Positions 18,101 through 25,656 are shown, numbered from the stretch's first letter. The stretch is 64,000 nt of DNA from an uncultured Roseburia sp. (GCA_947642555.1 CANRSX010000008.1:1-64000); one strand, 5' to 3'. Notes: generated from the sequence alone by a model not told the origin. Numbers and translations are program-made.

Positions 18101-19108
18101 TCCCGGCTGCGACGGATCCCCTGGCTGCGGCTGGGCGGAATCTGGCGGCTGCACTGCGTCCGGATTTCCTGTCCCGGCCGTGTCTCCTGTTCCTGTCTGC
18201 TGTAAGATCGCCTGGATCGCCTCAATCTGCGTTTTAATCGCCATCCCGTCATTGTACGCTGTCTGAAGCATGGGGATCGCCTTCTCCAGAAGAGCCTTCG
18301 TCTGCTGAAGCAGCACCAGATTCATCTGCATATCCGATTCGGTGACAAAGATCTGGATCTTGCCGTTCACAATCTCGTTCTGCGCCGAGCTGATCTGCTG
18401 CTCCATCTGCGCTTTCCCGGAATCCAGCTCTTTTTTCCCTTTCTCAATCTCCGCGGACGCCTCGTCCAACTCCCCCTGCGCATCCGCAAACTGTTCCTCG
18501 ATTTTTTCTAAGATCCTCTCGTTTAAGGCGTCGATCTTCTCCTGATCCATCGTCACCTGAATGGATTCGGTCAGCGCTCCGGTCGTCGTGACGGACGCCA
18601 CGCCCTCCACGCTCTCAAGCGCCGGGACAAGTTCGTTTTCCACATAGGCGGAGACCTCGATCTGATCCATGCCCTCCACATCCGCGGATGCCACCATCAC
18701 CGGCATCATCTCCGGGTCAATCTGCATAATCATGGGCGTGCCCACGCTGTCCGGCCAGCTCCCCTCGAGCTGGTCTAACTTCTGCTGCATCTCGATCAGC
18801 ACGGAATCCATATTCGCGCTCTGCTCGTACTCTAAGATTACCATCGAATAGTTGTCATTGGAGGTGGAGCTGACATTTTTAATATTCGAGGTCGTTGCCA
18901 TCGCCGCCTCGATCGGCGCGGTCACATCGGTCTCCACCTCCTCCGGGCTCGCACCCATATCCATCGTAATCACGAGCGCATAGGGCAGATTCATATCCGG
19001 CAGCAGATCCGTCGTCATCCTCGTAAACGATACGACGCCCAGCACCACCACAAGAATCACCCCCACGATAATCGTGTACGGTTTTTTTACACTGAATCGT
19101 GAAATCAC
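15143..19108 (-). CDS. RND efflux permease (AcrB/HAE1-like) with large inserted domain
   Basis: The protein has 1321 residues, about 300 more than a usual AcrB. It has the N-terminal membrane helix, PADLPDMNLPYA-like first loop start and ExVETDVTAPIE region, twelve predicted helices and the RND motif GMLVDNSIVVIENIYRL at about residue 700. The first outer loop contains an extra segment (about 190-490) of coiled-coil stretches and a proline-rich repeat (about 309-366, units of DITLPP/E). It exports an unknown compound using proton force. No membrane-fusion protein is nearby. GTG at 19108 follows an AAGGAG site. It is the first gene of the operon with tetR. Confidence 0.92.
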   Translation of the reverse strand: MISRFSVKKPYTIIVGVILVVVLGVVSFTRMTTDLLPDMNLPYALVITMDMGASPEEVETDVTAPIEAAMATTSNIKNVSSTSNDNYSMVILEYEQSANMDSVLIEMQQKLDQLEGSWPDSVGTPMIMQIDPEMMPVMVASADVEGMDQIEVSAYVENELVPALESVEGVASVTTTGALTESIQVTMDQEKIDALNERILEKIEEQFADAQGELDEASAEIEKGKKELDSGKAQMEQQISSAQNEIVNGKIQIFVTESDMQMNLVLLQQTKALLEKAIPMLQTAYNDGMAIKTQIEAIQAILQQTGTGDTAGTGNPDAVQPPDSAQPQPGDPSQPGNPDITLPPDITLPENPDITLPPGTQLPGSDQLAQLQALYDQLKALNDLIAGQGAQLEGMGITLKTLDDIPKALGDMTTILGQTNQGIAQIQEAQTQVAEGKTSLDQALVALNENQMKGLLELSNAAAQLADAEGQLAMGQSQLDAAKDEALDAADLDQILTVDMLGNLLVAQNFSMPAGYVGEKDDQYMVRVGDKLKTMEELSDVVLIDMGLDGIEPIRLSDVANVERVDNADESYSKVNGNPAIMLSIEKQTGYSTGDVTGRVKDRFASLERENEGLHMAILMNQGVYIDIIVDSVLQNMIVGALLAIIVLAVFLKDVKPTLVIACSIPLSVIFAIVLMYFTDISLNIISLSGLALGIGMLVDNSIVVIENIYRLKHEGFSIRKAAVEGAGQVTGAIIASTLTTVCVFAPIIFTEGITRQLFVDIALTITFTLTASLVVALTFVPMMAAGVLKNTKEIKEGFFEKMQEFYGRVLALSLRFKAVVLIAVVVLLVVSGVAAFSRGFSFMNMEMEADQLSVTVTAKEDEVLTFEELTGMADEITERLAEIDGVETIGAMVGGGTMMSMGGGTGDSVTMYLILDEDSDVSSAEIIRQVEERTADLDCEVNTDASASDMSAFFGSGLTVQISGRDLDVLQELAAQVAELVEKEEGTVDVDAGLDNTTPSFTIRVDKEKAAEYGMTTAQVFQLVYAKMASSSSPTTISTDVKDYEVYVQTQEQSGVTLTDIKTLTFPYTDREGNTTDIPLRDIAEFVEGSSLNTIRRDSQTRYLNVTAGIDADHNVSLVSNSLQRELEKIQLPEGYEIAMTGEDEMIDDAISQLYLMLILAVIFIYLVMVAQFQSFLSPFIIMFTIPLAFTGGLFALFFTGNEVSVVAMIGFVMLAGIIVNNGIVMVDYINQLRREGMGKKEAIIESGKTRLRPILMTALTTILSMSTMAAGLGDGSEMMQPMAIVTEGGLIYGTLLTLIVVPCIYDAFNREKNMVEEEL

Positions 19109-19150
19109 TTTCGGTCTCTCCTTCGTCTGTTATTTTCTATGTAAAATCGT

Positions 19151-19202
19151 CCGACCGGTCAGTCGGTATTTTAAAGTTTACTGCATTTTTGAAGGATTTC
19201 AA
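19151..19202 (-). promoter_or_regulatory. Promoter and TetR operator of the RND operon
   Basis: On the minus strand TTGAAA (19202-19197) and TAAACT (19180-19175) are 16 bases apart. Immediately downstream, 19151-19166 reads CCGACCGGTCAGTCGG, an imperfect dyad with a perfect GACCGGTC core, a common TetR-family operator pattern. It fits repression by the TetR protein of the same operon. Confidence 0.65.
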
Positions 19203-19234
19203 GAGGAGAAGGGGATTTTTAACACTTTTTTTAG

Positions 19235-19437
19235 AAAAAAGTTCAGCCATGCTTCGCAAAATGGGCGAATCGTGCTCGCACGAATGAGCACATTCTGCAA
19301 AGCATGAGCGGAGCGCCCGTATATGAGCAAAAATGAACCGCGAAGCGGTGGAAAGTGCCGCAGGCACGGTTTTGCGAATGGCGCGGGCTGAACTTTTTTG
19401 ATTTCCATGCTTCGCAAAATGGCGCGGGCTGAACTTT
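19235..19437. repeat. Structured dispersed repeat, copy 1
   Basis: The core runs 19235-19399 and is bounded by perfect 14-base inverted ends (AAAAAAGTTCAGCC and GGCTGAACTTTTTT). Inside, TTCGCAAAA (from 19253) pairs with TTTTGCGAA, and several small hairpins follow, such as ACCGC-GAA-GCGGT and GTGCC-GCA-GGCAC. The final part is repeated once more to 19437. About 70-80% of it matches copy 2 at 21736-21917 by eye. Differences between copies preserve pairing. It could be a MITE-like element or a structured RNA; no coding function is seen. Confidence 0.75.
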
Positions 19438-19444
19438 AAACAAA

Positions 19445-19480
19445 ACAGGCAGGAGACTTTTCTTACAGTCTCCTGCCTGT
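19445..19480 (-). terminator. Rho-independent terminator after the 45-aa membrane protein gene
   Basis: A perfect 14-bp stem (ACAGGCAGGAGACT with AGTCTCCTGCCTGT) closes an 8-base loop and is followed on the minus strand by TTTTGTTT. It lies 24 bases after the stop of the small gene, which supports that gene being transcribed. Confidence 0.85.
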
Positions 19481-19504
19481 CCGCTTATCTGCAATCTTCT
19501 CTGG

Positions 19505-19642
19505 CTATACTTCCTCGCCGTCATCATCGTCCGCAATCGCTGCCGCCGTTCCCGCCACGGTGGACGCCACCACAACCACGGTCACAATCACGACTAACAA
19601 TATCAGGATACCCATAAATATCAGTAATCCGCTCTCCGTCAT
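19505..19642 (-). CDS. 45-residue single-pass membrane protein with acidic tail
   Basis: A short gene below usual cut-offs. It starts MTESGLLIFMGILILLVV, has one membrane helix (about residues 5-33) and ends in an acidic tail (ADDDDGEEV). The ATG at 19642 follows a GGGAG site, and a strong terminator follows the stop. These signals support a real gene. No family was recognised. Its form, one helix and a charged tail, is seen in small regulatory membrane proteins, but no function can be assigned. Confidence 0.6.
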   Translation of the reverse strand: MTESGLLIFMGILILLVVIVTVVVVASTVAGTAAAIADDDDGEEV

Positions 19643-19691
19643 ACGCTCATCTCCCTGCTTTCCCGGCCATCGTCACGCCGGTTACTGTAAT

Positions 19692-19874
19692 TCAGATCTC
19701 ATTTTCAACAGGCGGCTGCTGGTACAGCTTGCGGTTCACCCGCTTTTTCAGCTTCTCGACTGTTTTCAGAATCCGGTCAATATCGTTTGTCTCTTTTGCC
19801 ACTTCTTCGATCTCCTCTAATATGGACAACTGATCAAACAGATAACCGTTATATTCCTTTTCATTCGATGGCAT
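19692..19874 (-). CDS. Hypothetical 60-residue helical protein
   Basis: The peptide starts MPSNEKEYNGYLFDQLSILE and is rich in Glu, Lys and Leu with heptad-like spacing (LEEIEEVAK, IDRILKTVEKLKKRV), so a small coiled coil is likely. The ATG at 19874 follows AAGGGGG, which decides the start; the frame extends 25 codons further upstream without conservation signals. It lies 50 bases upstream of the 45-aa membrane protein gene on the same strand, so the two may be one transcript. No known family was recognised. Confidence 0.55.
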   Translation of the reverse strand: MPSNEKEYNGYLFDQLSILEEIEEVAKETNDIDRILKTVEKLKKRVNRKLYQQPPVENEI

Positions 19875-19957
19875 TCCAACACCCCCTTTTTTCTCATTAT
19901 AGCAAAAGAAGGTTCCGGCGTAAAGCCCTTCCTCGCAGGATCTTTTCACTTTTACCC

Positions 19958-20200
19958 TTACCGTATCTTTATGGAAAATCCCTCATAGATTCCGGCCGGC
20001 ACTTCCTCCTGAAACGAATACTGCTCCATCCGTTCTTTTTTGAACTGATAAACAAAAATCTGTTCTTTCTCCGGATCAACAATCCAGTACTCCTCAACGC
20101 CGGCAGTCCGGTATTGAAACAGCTTTATGAAATAGTCCATATGCCTGCTTCCGGGCGAAACAATTTCGATCACCCAGTCCGGTGCGCCATTGCAGCCCTT
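19958..20200 (-). pseudogene. 5'-truncated Uma2 family (DUF820) endonuclease remnant
   Basis: The frame encodes NGAPDWVIEIVSPGSRHMDY and then YRTAGVEEYWIVDPEKEQI, the C-terminal half of a Uma2/DUF820 PD-(D/E)XK protein, including the catalytic D and ExV region. Intact members have about 190 residues; here only about 75 remain. A TAA stop lies just upstream in the same frame, and the MATE stop is at 20213, so the 5' half was lost at a junction near 20200. A functional product is unlikely. Confidence 0.75.
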
Positions 20201-20212
20201 TTAACCCGGTTT

Positions 20213-21604
20213 TTAACGGTAACACCGCAGGATCTTTTCTGTCGCCTGCCCTTTTTCCTTAAAACAATGCACCGCCATCCCCGCTGTCACCACGATCGAG
20301 ACCGCGTCCGCCAGCAGATACGCCAGCGCGATCCCATGAAGGCCGGCGGCCACGTTCATCAGATACAAAAGCGGGATCAGCAGGATTCCCTGGCGCATCG
20401 CGGAGGCAAATGTAGCCGCCATCGCCCGGCCCGCAGCCTGCAGCAGATTTGCGCAAAGGTAGTATATCCCGACCACCGGACCGGAGAGCACCAGGAAAAC
20501 AGAGAGCTCCGTGCCGAGCGCCGCGACTTCCGGATCCTGGATAAACAGGCCGATCAGCGCGCCGCGCCCGGCGTATATGGCAATCGTAAGCACCGTCCCG
20601 AGACCTGCCGTAAGAAAAAGAAGCTTCCCTGCGATCTCACGAAGCCGCTTTTTGTCTCCCCCGCCGTAACAGTAGGCCAGAAGCGGCATCACACCCATGC
20701 AGATCCCCATCTGTACCATGGTGACCACCATGGACGCCTTGCTCGCAGCGGCCATCGCAGCCACTGCACCCGTCCCGTAGCCGGAGAGCAGACGGTTGCC
20801 AAAGCTTCCGGCCAGGCCGCCAAGCGTCGTGCTGACCGCATTCGGCAGTCCAAGAGCAAGCACCGCGCAAAGCTCCCGGATATCACAGGCATAGGAGGGC
20901 CGCAGTTCGAGGATGAATCTGCTCCTGCCGGCGTCTTTCCGCCGTGATGCTTTATCGCGCAGCTTCCAGGCCAGAAGATAGTATCCGACCGCAGCCGCAT
21001 TTCCCAGCACCGTGGCGGCCGCCGCACCGCTTACCCCGAATCCCAGCGCAAGGATAAATATGGGATCCAGAATGATATTCGTAAACGTCGAGATCATACT
21101 GCCGGCCAGGCTCATCTTCACCTCGCCCTCCCCGCGCAGCGCGCTTCCCACCGTGTGATTGAGCAGTACCACCGGCGCGCCGGCCGCCATGATCAGGATA
21201 TAGCGCCTCGTGTAATCCCACATCTCCCCCTCAGCCCCGAGGAAGCGCAGAAGAGGCGTAATCCCAAGGAAACAGGCCGCCGTGAAGATGAGTCCGAATC
21301 CGATGCTGCCCCAGACGCACATCGCCGTATAGCGGCGCACCCCCTCGGTGTCCGACTGTCCCAGCGCCTGTGCTATCTTTGTCAGCGCCCCGTTTCCGAG
21401 CATCGTGCTGACCGCCATCAGTACGGAGAATACCGGCGCCGCCAGCGCCACCGCCGCCACCTGGGTGACGTCGTTTAACCAGCCAACAAAATACATATCC
21501 GCCATGTTGTAGAGCATCATCACAAGAATCGAGATCAGCGCCGGAATGCTTAAGGAAAAAATCGCGCTCCAGGCCTTCTTTTCAAAAATCGCTTCCTGAT
21601 TCAT
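20213..21604 (-). CDS. MATE family efflux transporter
   Basis: The protein has 463 residues and about twelve membrane helices. Family signatures include PALISILVMMLYNMADMYFV and GNGALTKIAQALGQSD at the end of helix 2, close to the clostridial MepA-like exporters. It starts with an AAGGAGG site. It is divergent from a TetR gene 353 bases away, with overlapping face-to-face promoters between them, so that TetR is the likely regulator. The substrate is unknown. Confidence 0.92.
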   Translation of the reverse strand: MNQEAIFEKKAWSAIFSLSIPALISILVMMLYNMADMYFVGWLNDVTQVAAVALAAPVFSVLMAVSTMLGNGALTKIAQALGQSDTEGVRRYTAMCVWGSIGFGLIFTAACFLGITPLLRFLGAEGEMWDYTRRYILIMAAGAPVVLLNHTVGSALRGEGEVKMSLAGSMISTFTNIILDPIFILALGFGVSGAAAATVLGNAAAVGYYLLAWKLRDKASRRKDAGRSRFILELRPSYACDIRELCAVLALGLPNAVSTTLGGLAGSFGNRLLSGYGTGAVAAMAAASKASMVVTMVQMGICMGVMPLLAYCYGGGDKKRLREIAGKLLFLTAGLGTVLTIAIYAGRGALIGLFIQDPEVAALGTELSVFLVLSGPVVGIYYLCANLLQAAGRAMAATFASAMRQGILLIPLLYLMNVAAGLHGIALAYLLADAVSIVVTAGMAVHCFKEKGQATEKILRCYR

Positions 21605-21632
21605 CTTATCTCCTCCTTTTTGTCATCATGTG

Positions 21633-21682
21633 TTGATTATCTTTCATATATGTATTATAATAACCACAGAAAGACAATACAA
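21633..21682. promoter_or_regulatory. Overlapping divergent promoters of MATE and tetR
   Basis: On the plus strand TTGATT (21633-21638) and TATAAT (21656-21661) are 17 bases apart. On the minus strand TTGTAT (21682-21677) and TATAAT (21659-21654) are also 17 bases apart. Both use the same palindromic ATTATAAT, so the two polymerases would exclude each other. An imperfect dyad CCGACAATGTTGG lies next to it and could be the TetR site. The plus transcript would run through the repeat copy at 21736. Confidence 0.65.
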
Positions 21683-21735
21683 CCGACAATGTTGGCGCAG
21701 ATGAAACATAAGCGACAGATTTGTACGTTCTGTTT

Positions 21736-21917
21736 AAAAGTTCAGCCATGCTTTGCAAAATGGGCGAATCGTGCTCGCACGAATGAGCACATTCTGCGGA
21801 GCATGAGCGGAGCGCCCGTACATGAGCAGCGCATATGCCTATGGCATTTGCGCTAGTGAGCCGTGAAACGGCGGAGAACGCTGTAGGCGCGGTTTTGCGA
21901 ATGGGCGTGAGCTGAAC
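21736..21917. repeat. Structured dispersed repeat, copy 2
   Basis: It starts AAAAGTTCAGCC and ends GCTGAAC in the same orientation as copy 1. It shares the GGGCGAATCGTGCTCGCACG and GAGCGGAGCGCCCGTA blocks with copy 1. It has an extra hairpin (AGCGCATATGCC with GGCATTTGCGCT). Paired positions change together: ACCGC/GCGGT in copy 1 is GCCGT/ACGGC here. It lies in the predicted tetR leader. No gene is seen in the region 21605-21957. Confidence 0.75.
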
Positions 21918-21957
21918 GAAACTTTTTTTATAAAGCTGCAGGAAAAGGAGGATTACT

Positions 21958-22515
21958 ATGAAAACAGACGCGCGGGTGCGCTACACGAAAATGAGAATCC
22001 GGGACGCTTTCTTCGACTGTCTCGAACGAAAACCCTTAAACCGGATCACCGTAAAAGAGCTATGCGAGATGGCGGAGATCAACCGCGCCACCTTCTACAA
22101 GCACTATATGGATCCCTATGACCTGATGGATCAGATCAAACAGGACTGCATGGATCATTTTAAAAATTTTATCCGACGAAGCGAAGGGATTCCTCCCACG
22201 GAGCTCACAACACGCCTGCTGGCCGGGATGCAGGATCCCGGCCAGCGTATTCTCCTTTTATGCGGTTCAAACGGCGATCCGACGTTTCCGGAGCGCATCG
22301 CGGATCTGCTCTATCAGCAGTATCTGCCTGCCATAAAAGCGGCACTTCCGGGCCGCCCTGAAAATCAGCAGATCGCCGCTTATTTTTTTCTCTCCGGCGG
22401 ATCCGGCAAGCTGCTCACAGAATGGATCAGAAGCGGAATGCAGTCCGCCCCGGAGGAGGTGAGCCGTCAGCTGCTTGAGATGTGCGACGCATTTATGCGG
22501 GCTTATGCGAAATAA
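21958..22515 (+). CDS. TetR family transcriptional regulator
   Basis: The protein has 185 residues. The helix-turn-helix (about residues 25-55) contains ITVKELCEMAEINRATFYKH, the pattern of the DhaS/AcrR-like TetR group with small C-terminal domains. The start has an ideal AAGGAGG site. It is divergent from the MATE exporter and probably represses it; exporter plus divergent TetR is a standard drug-response arrangement. It is convergent with pyruvate kinase, with only 28 bases between the stops and no clear terminator. Confidence 0.88.
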   Translation: MKTDARVRYTKMRIRDAFFDCLERKPLNRITVKELCEMAEINRATFYKHYMDPYDLMDQIKQDCMDHFKNFIRRSEGIPPTELTTRLLAGMQDPGQRILLLCGSNGDPTFPERIADLLYQQYLPAIKAALPGRPENQQIAAYFFLSGGSGKLLTEWIRSGMQSAPEEVSRQLLEMCDAFMRAYAK

Positions 22516-22543
22516 TCCCGGTAATCTCCCCAGTCCTCACCTT

Positions 22544-24322
22544 CTAATTCGCCCGCACAATCCCGTGCTCGCAGTCTAACTCCACGTACGCGCTGGATTT
22601 TAAGACCTCAAGCGCCTGCTTCGCGCCGGTTAAGACCGGGATATCCAGGCTTAAGCCCGCAATCGCCGCATGACAGCTCTCGCTCTCCGACTCCACGATC
22701 AGGCCGGCGGCCTGGCGCAGCTGACGGATCATGCTGTTGTCCGTGTCGGCCGCGACGATGATATCGCCCTCCTTAAAATTCTCGAGATCCTCCGGGCTTT
22801 TGCAGACGCACAGATTTGCAGAGACCTTTTTATCCCCGATCCCGTGCCCCTTTACCAGGATATGCCCCGCAACCTGCACCTTGATCAGATTCGTGGTTCC
22901 GGAAACCCCGAGCGGTACGCCGGCCGTAAGCACGACGACATCGCCCTTCTCGATCACGCCGGCAGCCTCCGCGGTATCCACCGCATAGTCAAACAGCTCC
23001 TCGGCCTGATTTTTCTCCTCAAGCAGCAGCGGCACGACACCCCATGAGAGCGCCAGCTGGCGGTACACCCGCTCATCCATACAGCCGCCGATGATCGGGG
23101 AATCCGGACGGTATTTCGAGATCATGCGCGCGGTACGCCCGGACTTGCTGACCGTGATGATCGCGGCCGCGTTCAGATCCGCTGCCATCATGCAGGTTGC
23201 GTGGGAAATCGCATTCGTCACATCCGGATTGCTCATCGTCTCTCTCTGGCGGAACCGCCTGAGATAATTGATGTCGCGCTCCGTGCGCAAGGCGATGCGC
23301 ACCATCGTTTTTACGGCCTCCACCGGATACAGTCCGGCTGCCGTCTCACCGGAGAGCATCGTCGCGCTCGTCCCGTCATAGATCGCGTTCGCGACATCTG
23401 TCGCCTCCGCCCTGGTCGGTCTGGGATGCTTCATCATGGAGTCTAACATCTGCGTCGCGGTGATCACCATCTTTCCGGCCTCGCTCACCTTGTGGATGAT
23501 CATCTTCTGAATCACAGGCACATCTTCCAGCGGGATCTCGACTCCCATATCGCCGCGGGCCACCATGATCCCGTCCGACACCCGGATGATCTCATCGATA
23601 TTCTGCACGCCCTGCATGTTTTCGATCTTGGATATGATCAGAATCTCCTCGCCGCCCTTTTCCTCCAAAATGCGGCGGATCTCCAGCACATCCGAGGCCG
23701 TGCGCACGAAGGATGCGGCGATAAAATCATAGCCCTTTTCCACCGCAAAGACGATATCGCTGTAATCCTTCTCGCTGATATAGGGCATGGAAAGCTGGAC
23801 GTTCGGGACGTTAACTCCTTTTTTGTTGGAAACCGGCCCACCGTTTAGCACAGTGCAGACGATATCCATCGGCATCGATCCCTCCGTGCGCTCCCCGGCG
23901 CCCTCCGCAGGCCGGATCTCCTTTACCTCCATCTCAATTAAGCCGTCGTCGATCAGAATCCGGTTTCCCGGCCTGACATCCTGCGGCAGATCCTGGTAGG
24001 TGATGGAAACGCGCGACGCGTCCCCCACGATATCCTCCGTGGTCAGCGTAAAGGTCTGCCCGTTTACAAGCTCCGCCCTGCCGTCCCGGAAATCCTTTAA
24101 CCGGATCTCAGGCCCCTTCGTGTCAAGCAGAGCCGCCACCGGGGCGTGCGCCTCCTCCCTGAGCCTTATGAGCATTTCGAGCCGCTTTGCCTGCTCCTCA
24201 TGCGTCCCATGGGAAAAATTAAAACGCGCGACATTCATTCCCTCCGCGATCAGGCGTCTTAATACCGCCTCATCATCCGTTGCCGGTCCTAACGTACATA
24301 CGATTTTCGTCTTTCTGAACAT
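22544..24322 (-). CDS. pyk: Pyruvate kinase with C-terminal extension
   Basis: It converts phosphoenolpyruvate and ADP to pyruvate and ATP, the last step of glycolysis. The protein has 592 residues. It includes the N-terminal KIVCTLGPAT, the catalytic IISKIENMQG and MVARGDMGVE motifs, and the MLDSMMKHPRPTRAE stretch. Beyond the usual 470 residues there is an extra domain of about 110 residues with ESESCHAAIAG, the PEP-utilising/phosphohistidine-like extension known from Bacillus and related pyruvate kinases. The start has an AAGGAG site. It appears monocistronic. Confidence 0.96.
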   Translation of the reverse strand: MFRKTKIVCTLGPATDDEAVLRRLIAEGMNVARFNFSHGTHEEQAKRLEMLIRLREEAHAPVAALLDTKGPEIRLKDFRDGRAELVNGQTFTLTTEDIVGDASRVSITYQDLPQDVRPGNRILIDDGLIEMEVKEIRPAEGAGERTEGSMPMDIVCTVLNGGPVSNKKGVNVPNVQLSMPYISEKDYSDIVFAVEKGYDFIAASFVRTASDVLEIRRILEEKGGEEILIISKIENMQGVQNIDEIIRVSDGIMVARGDMGVEIPLEDVPVIQKMIIHKVSEAGKMVITATQMLDSMMKHPRPTRAEATDVANAIYDGTSATMLSGETAAGLYPVEAVKTMVRIALRTERDINYLRRFRQRETMSNPDVTNAISHATCMMAADLNAAAIITVSKSGRTARMISKYRPDSPIIGGCMDERVYRQLALSWGVVPLLLEEKNQAEELFDYAVDTAEAAGVIEKGDVVVLTAGVPLGVSGTTNLIKVQVAGHILVKGHGIGDKKVSANLCVCKSPEDLENFKEGDIIVAADTDNSMIRQLRQAAGLIVESESESCHAAIAGLSLDIPVLTGAKQALEVLKSSAYVELDCEHGIVRAN

Positions 24323-24417
24323 ATCCTCTCTCCTTTTCCACTCGATCTGTTTTTGCGAATTTTATGCAGTGTTCCCCGCTCCCTCCTTTGTTCTCCCACT
24401 GAAAGTTTCTGGTGTCA

Positions 24418-25119
24418 TCAGCCCTCATAAGCCTCGATCAGCTCTATTTTTTTATCGAGATCATCGCTGCCCAGTATAGAAGAAATAAAGTCCTCATGCT
24501 CCTCCCGAAGGATCTGCACAACCTCGGCGTATTCCGAACCATTTTCCTCATTCATATATTTCCATAAGCAGTCCGTCCGGGTTTCATCTACAATCGTATT
24601 GATACACCTTAAAGGCTTCTCTGTCGTACTTTTTCCGTATGCATTCGTTCTTTTCAGGGAGGCTTCGTACCGGTATTTTCTGCAAAACCAGTTGAGAAAT
24701 TTTATTTTATATGCATTCGGTATGTGGTAGTATATAAAATACAGATTTCTGCCGGAAAGGCAGGCGCCTCCCTCTTTGCTGTACAGTCCGTACGGCGCTC
24801 CTTCCGCCTTCTCATGAATCAGGCCATACCAGACAGACTTTAATGCCCCGTATATATCCACGCTTTCATACAGACAGCAGCTCTCGAACATCCTGACCGC
24901 GATCAGCGGATTTACCCAGAACACCTTCCAGATCTGTGTCTCCAGCTGCTCTAAGGACCATGTGCCCGACATGTACGCCTTATGAAAACAGGTGATTAAA
25001 TCATTGATCTTCCTTTCCGGGGCATACAAATCAGAACAGATTTTATATACTTCTTTCTCCTGGAAATGTGCCGGGAACTCTGCCAGCTCGTGGTGATCGC
25101 AACATATATTTTTCATCAT
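24418..25119 (-). CDS. Hypothetical protein downstream of a decayed NACHT gene
   Basis: The protein has 233 residues. It is rich in aromatic residues and cysteine, mostly helical, with no signal peptide or membrane helix. No family was recognised. It starts 11 bases after the NACHT remnant with a weak site (AAAGAAA), which suggests former translational coupling. Its base composition is nearer to the NACHT remnant than to pyk. It may have been the partner, or a split-off C-terminal part, of that ATPase. Confidence 0.5.
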   Translation of the reverse strand: MMKNICCDHHELAEFPAHFQEKEVYKICSDLYAPERKINDLITCFHKAYMSGTWSLEQLETQIWKVFWVNPLIAVRMFESCCLYESVDIYGALKSVWYGLIHEKAEGAPYGLYSKEGGACLSGRNLYFIYYHIPNAYKIKFLNWFCRKYRYEASLKRTNAYGKSTTEKPLRCINTIVDETRTDCLWKYMNEENGSEYAEVVQILREEHEDFISSILGSDDLDKKIELIEAYEG

Positions 25120-25130
25120 TTTCTGTTTCT

Positions 25131-25656
25131 TTAAAAATCAAGAATGGAATCGTTGTTTCCAATATCGGAAAATAGCGTTCTGTACTGTTCCGCATAAAAC
25201 GCCAGATAATTTCTTCTTCCTGCCGTATACTCTCTGATCACACGCATCTGGGCAAGCCTGTCCTTCACCTCCGGAATACCGGAGCCCTCCGGAAGCATAT
25301 TGACGGTGCGATTCTCAATATACCGTAATGCCTCGCTCTCCAGTACGGCGTTTTTATCTCCCAGAACACTGTTCAGCGCGAATAAAAACTCATTGACATA
25401 TGCCTCCGTACAGTGAAATCCTTTCAAATTTGTCCACGAACTGCTCCAGCTGCAGCTCCGACAGGTCGCAGATATGATACTGAACCAGCCGGTCAGGAAA
25501 CTGGAACCGGTCCGACTCCCTGGTCCCTCCGATGACAGCGAGCTGGTCAAAGTCCGAAAACAGACCGGACAGCTCGGCTTTCACAACATTCTTTACCTCT
25601 GACGATGCTTCATCGTATCCGTCCAGAAACAGCACGAGCTTATTCTTCCTTTCCAA
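25131..25656 (-). pseudogene. Frameshifted, 5'-truncated NACHT-type NTPase remnant
   Basis: The first part (from 25656) reads KNKLVLFLDGYDEASSEVKN, a NACHT Walker B with DGxDE, then a sensor-like GGTRESDRFQFPDRL and a helical DLSELQLEQFVDKFE. The same protein continues in another frame from about 25430 (FHCTEAYVNEFLFALNSVLG) to a stop at 25131. A one-base indel near GAAAGG at about 25430 accounts for the switch. The P-loop half upstream is missing. NACHT ATPases are STAND proteins, many of them in anti-phage defence. It is now inactive. Confidence 0.7.

Noticed and set aside
18010-18180. Short direct repeats as a CRISPR array or minisatellite
   Set aside because: The repeats are in frame inside the RND gene and encode the DITLPP proline-rich linker.
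19235-19437. Protein coding in the structured repeat (several short frames on both strands)
   Set aside because: Frames are not conserved between the two copies, whereas paired bases are.
19787-20947. Open frame of 386 codons on the plus strand
   Set aside because: It runs antisense across the 60-aa gene, the Uma2 remnant and the MATE gene; the composition is shadow-like and it shows no motif.
25131-25550. Independent 139-aa gene
   Set aside because: Its first third is out of frame with the NACHT Walker B frame, and the rest continues that protein after a one-base shift, so it is part of a pseudogene.
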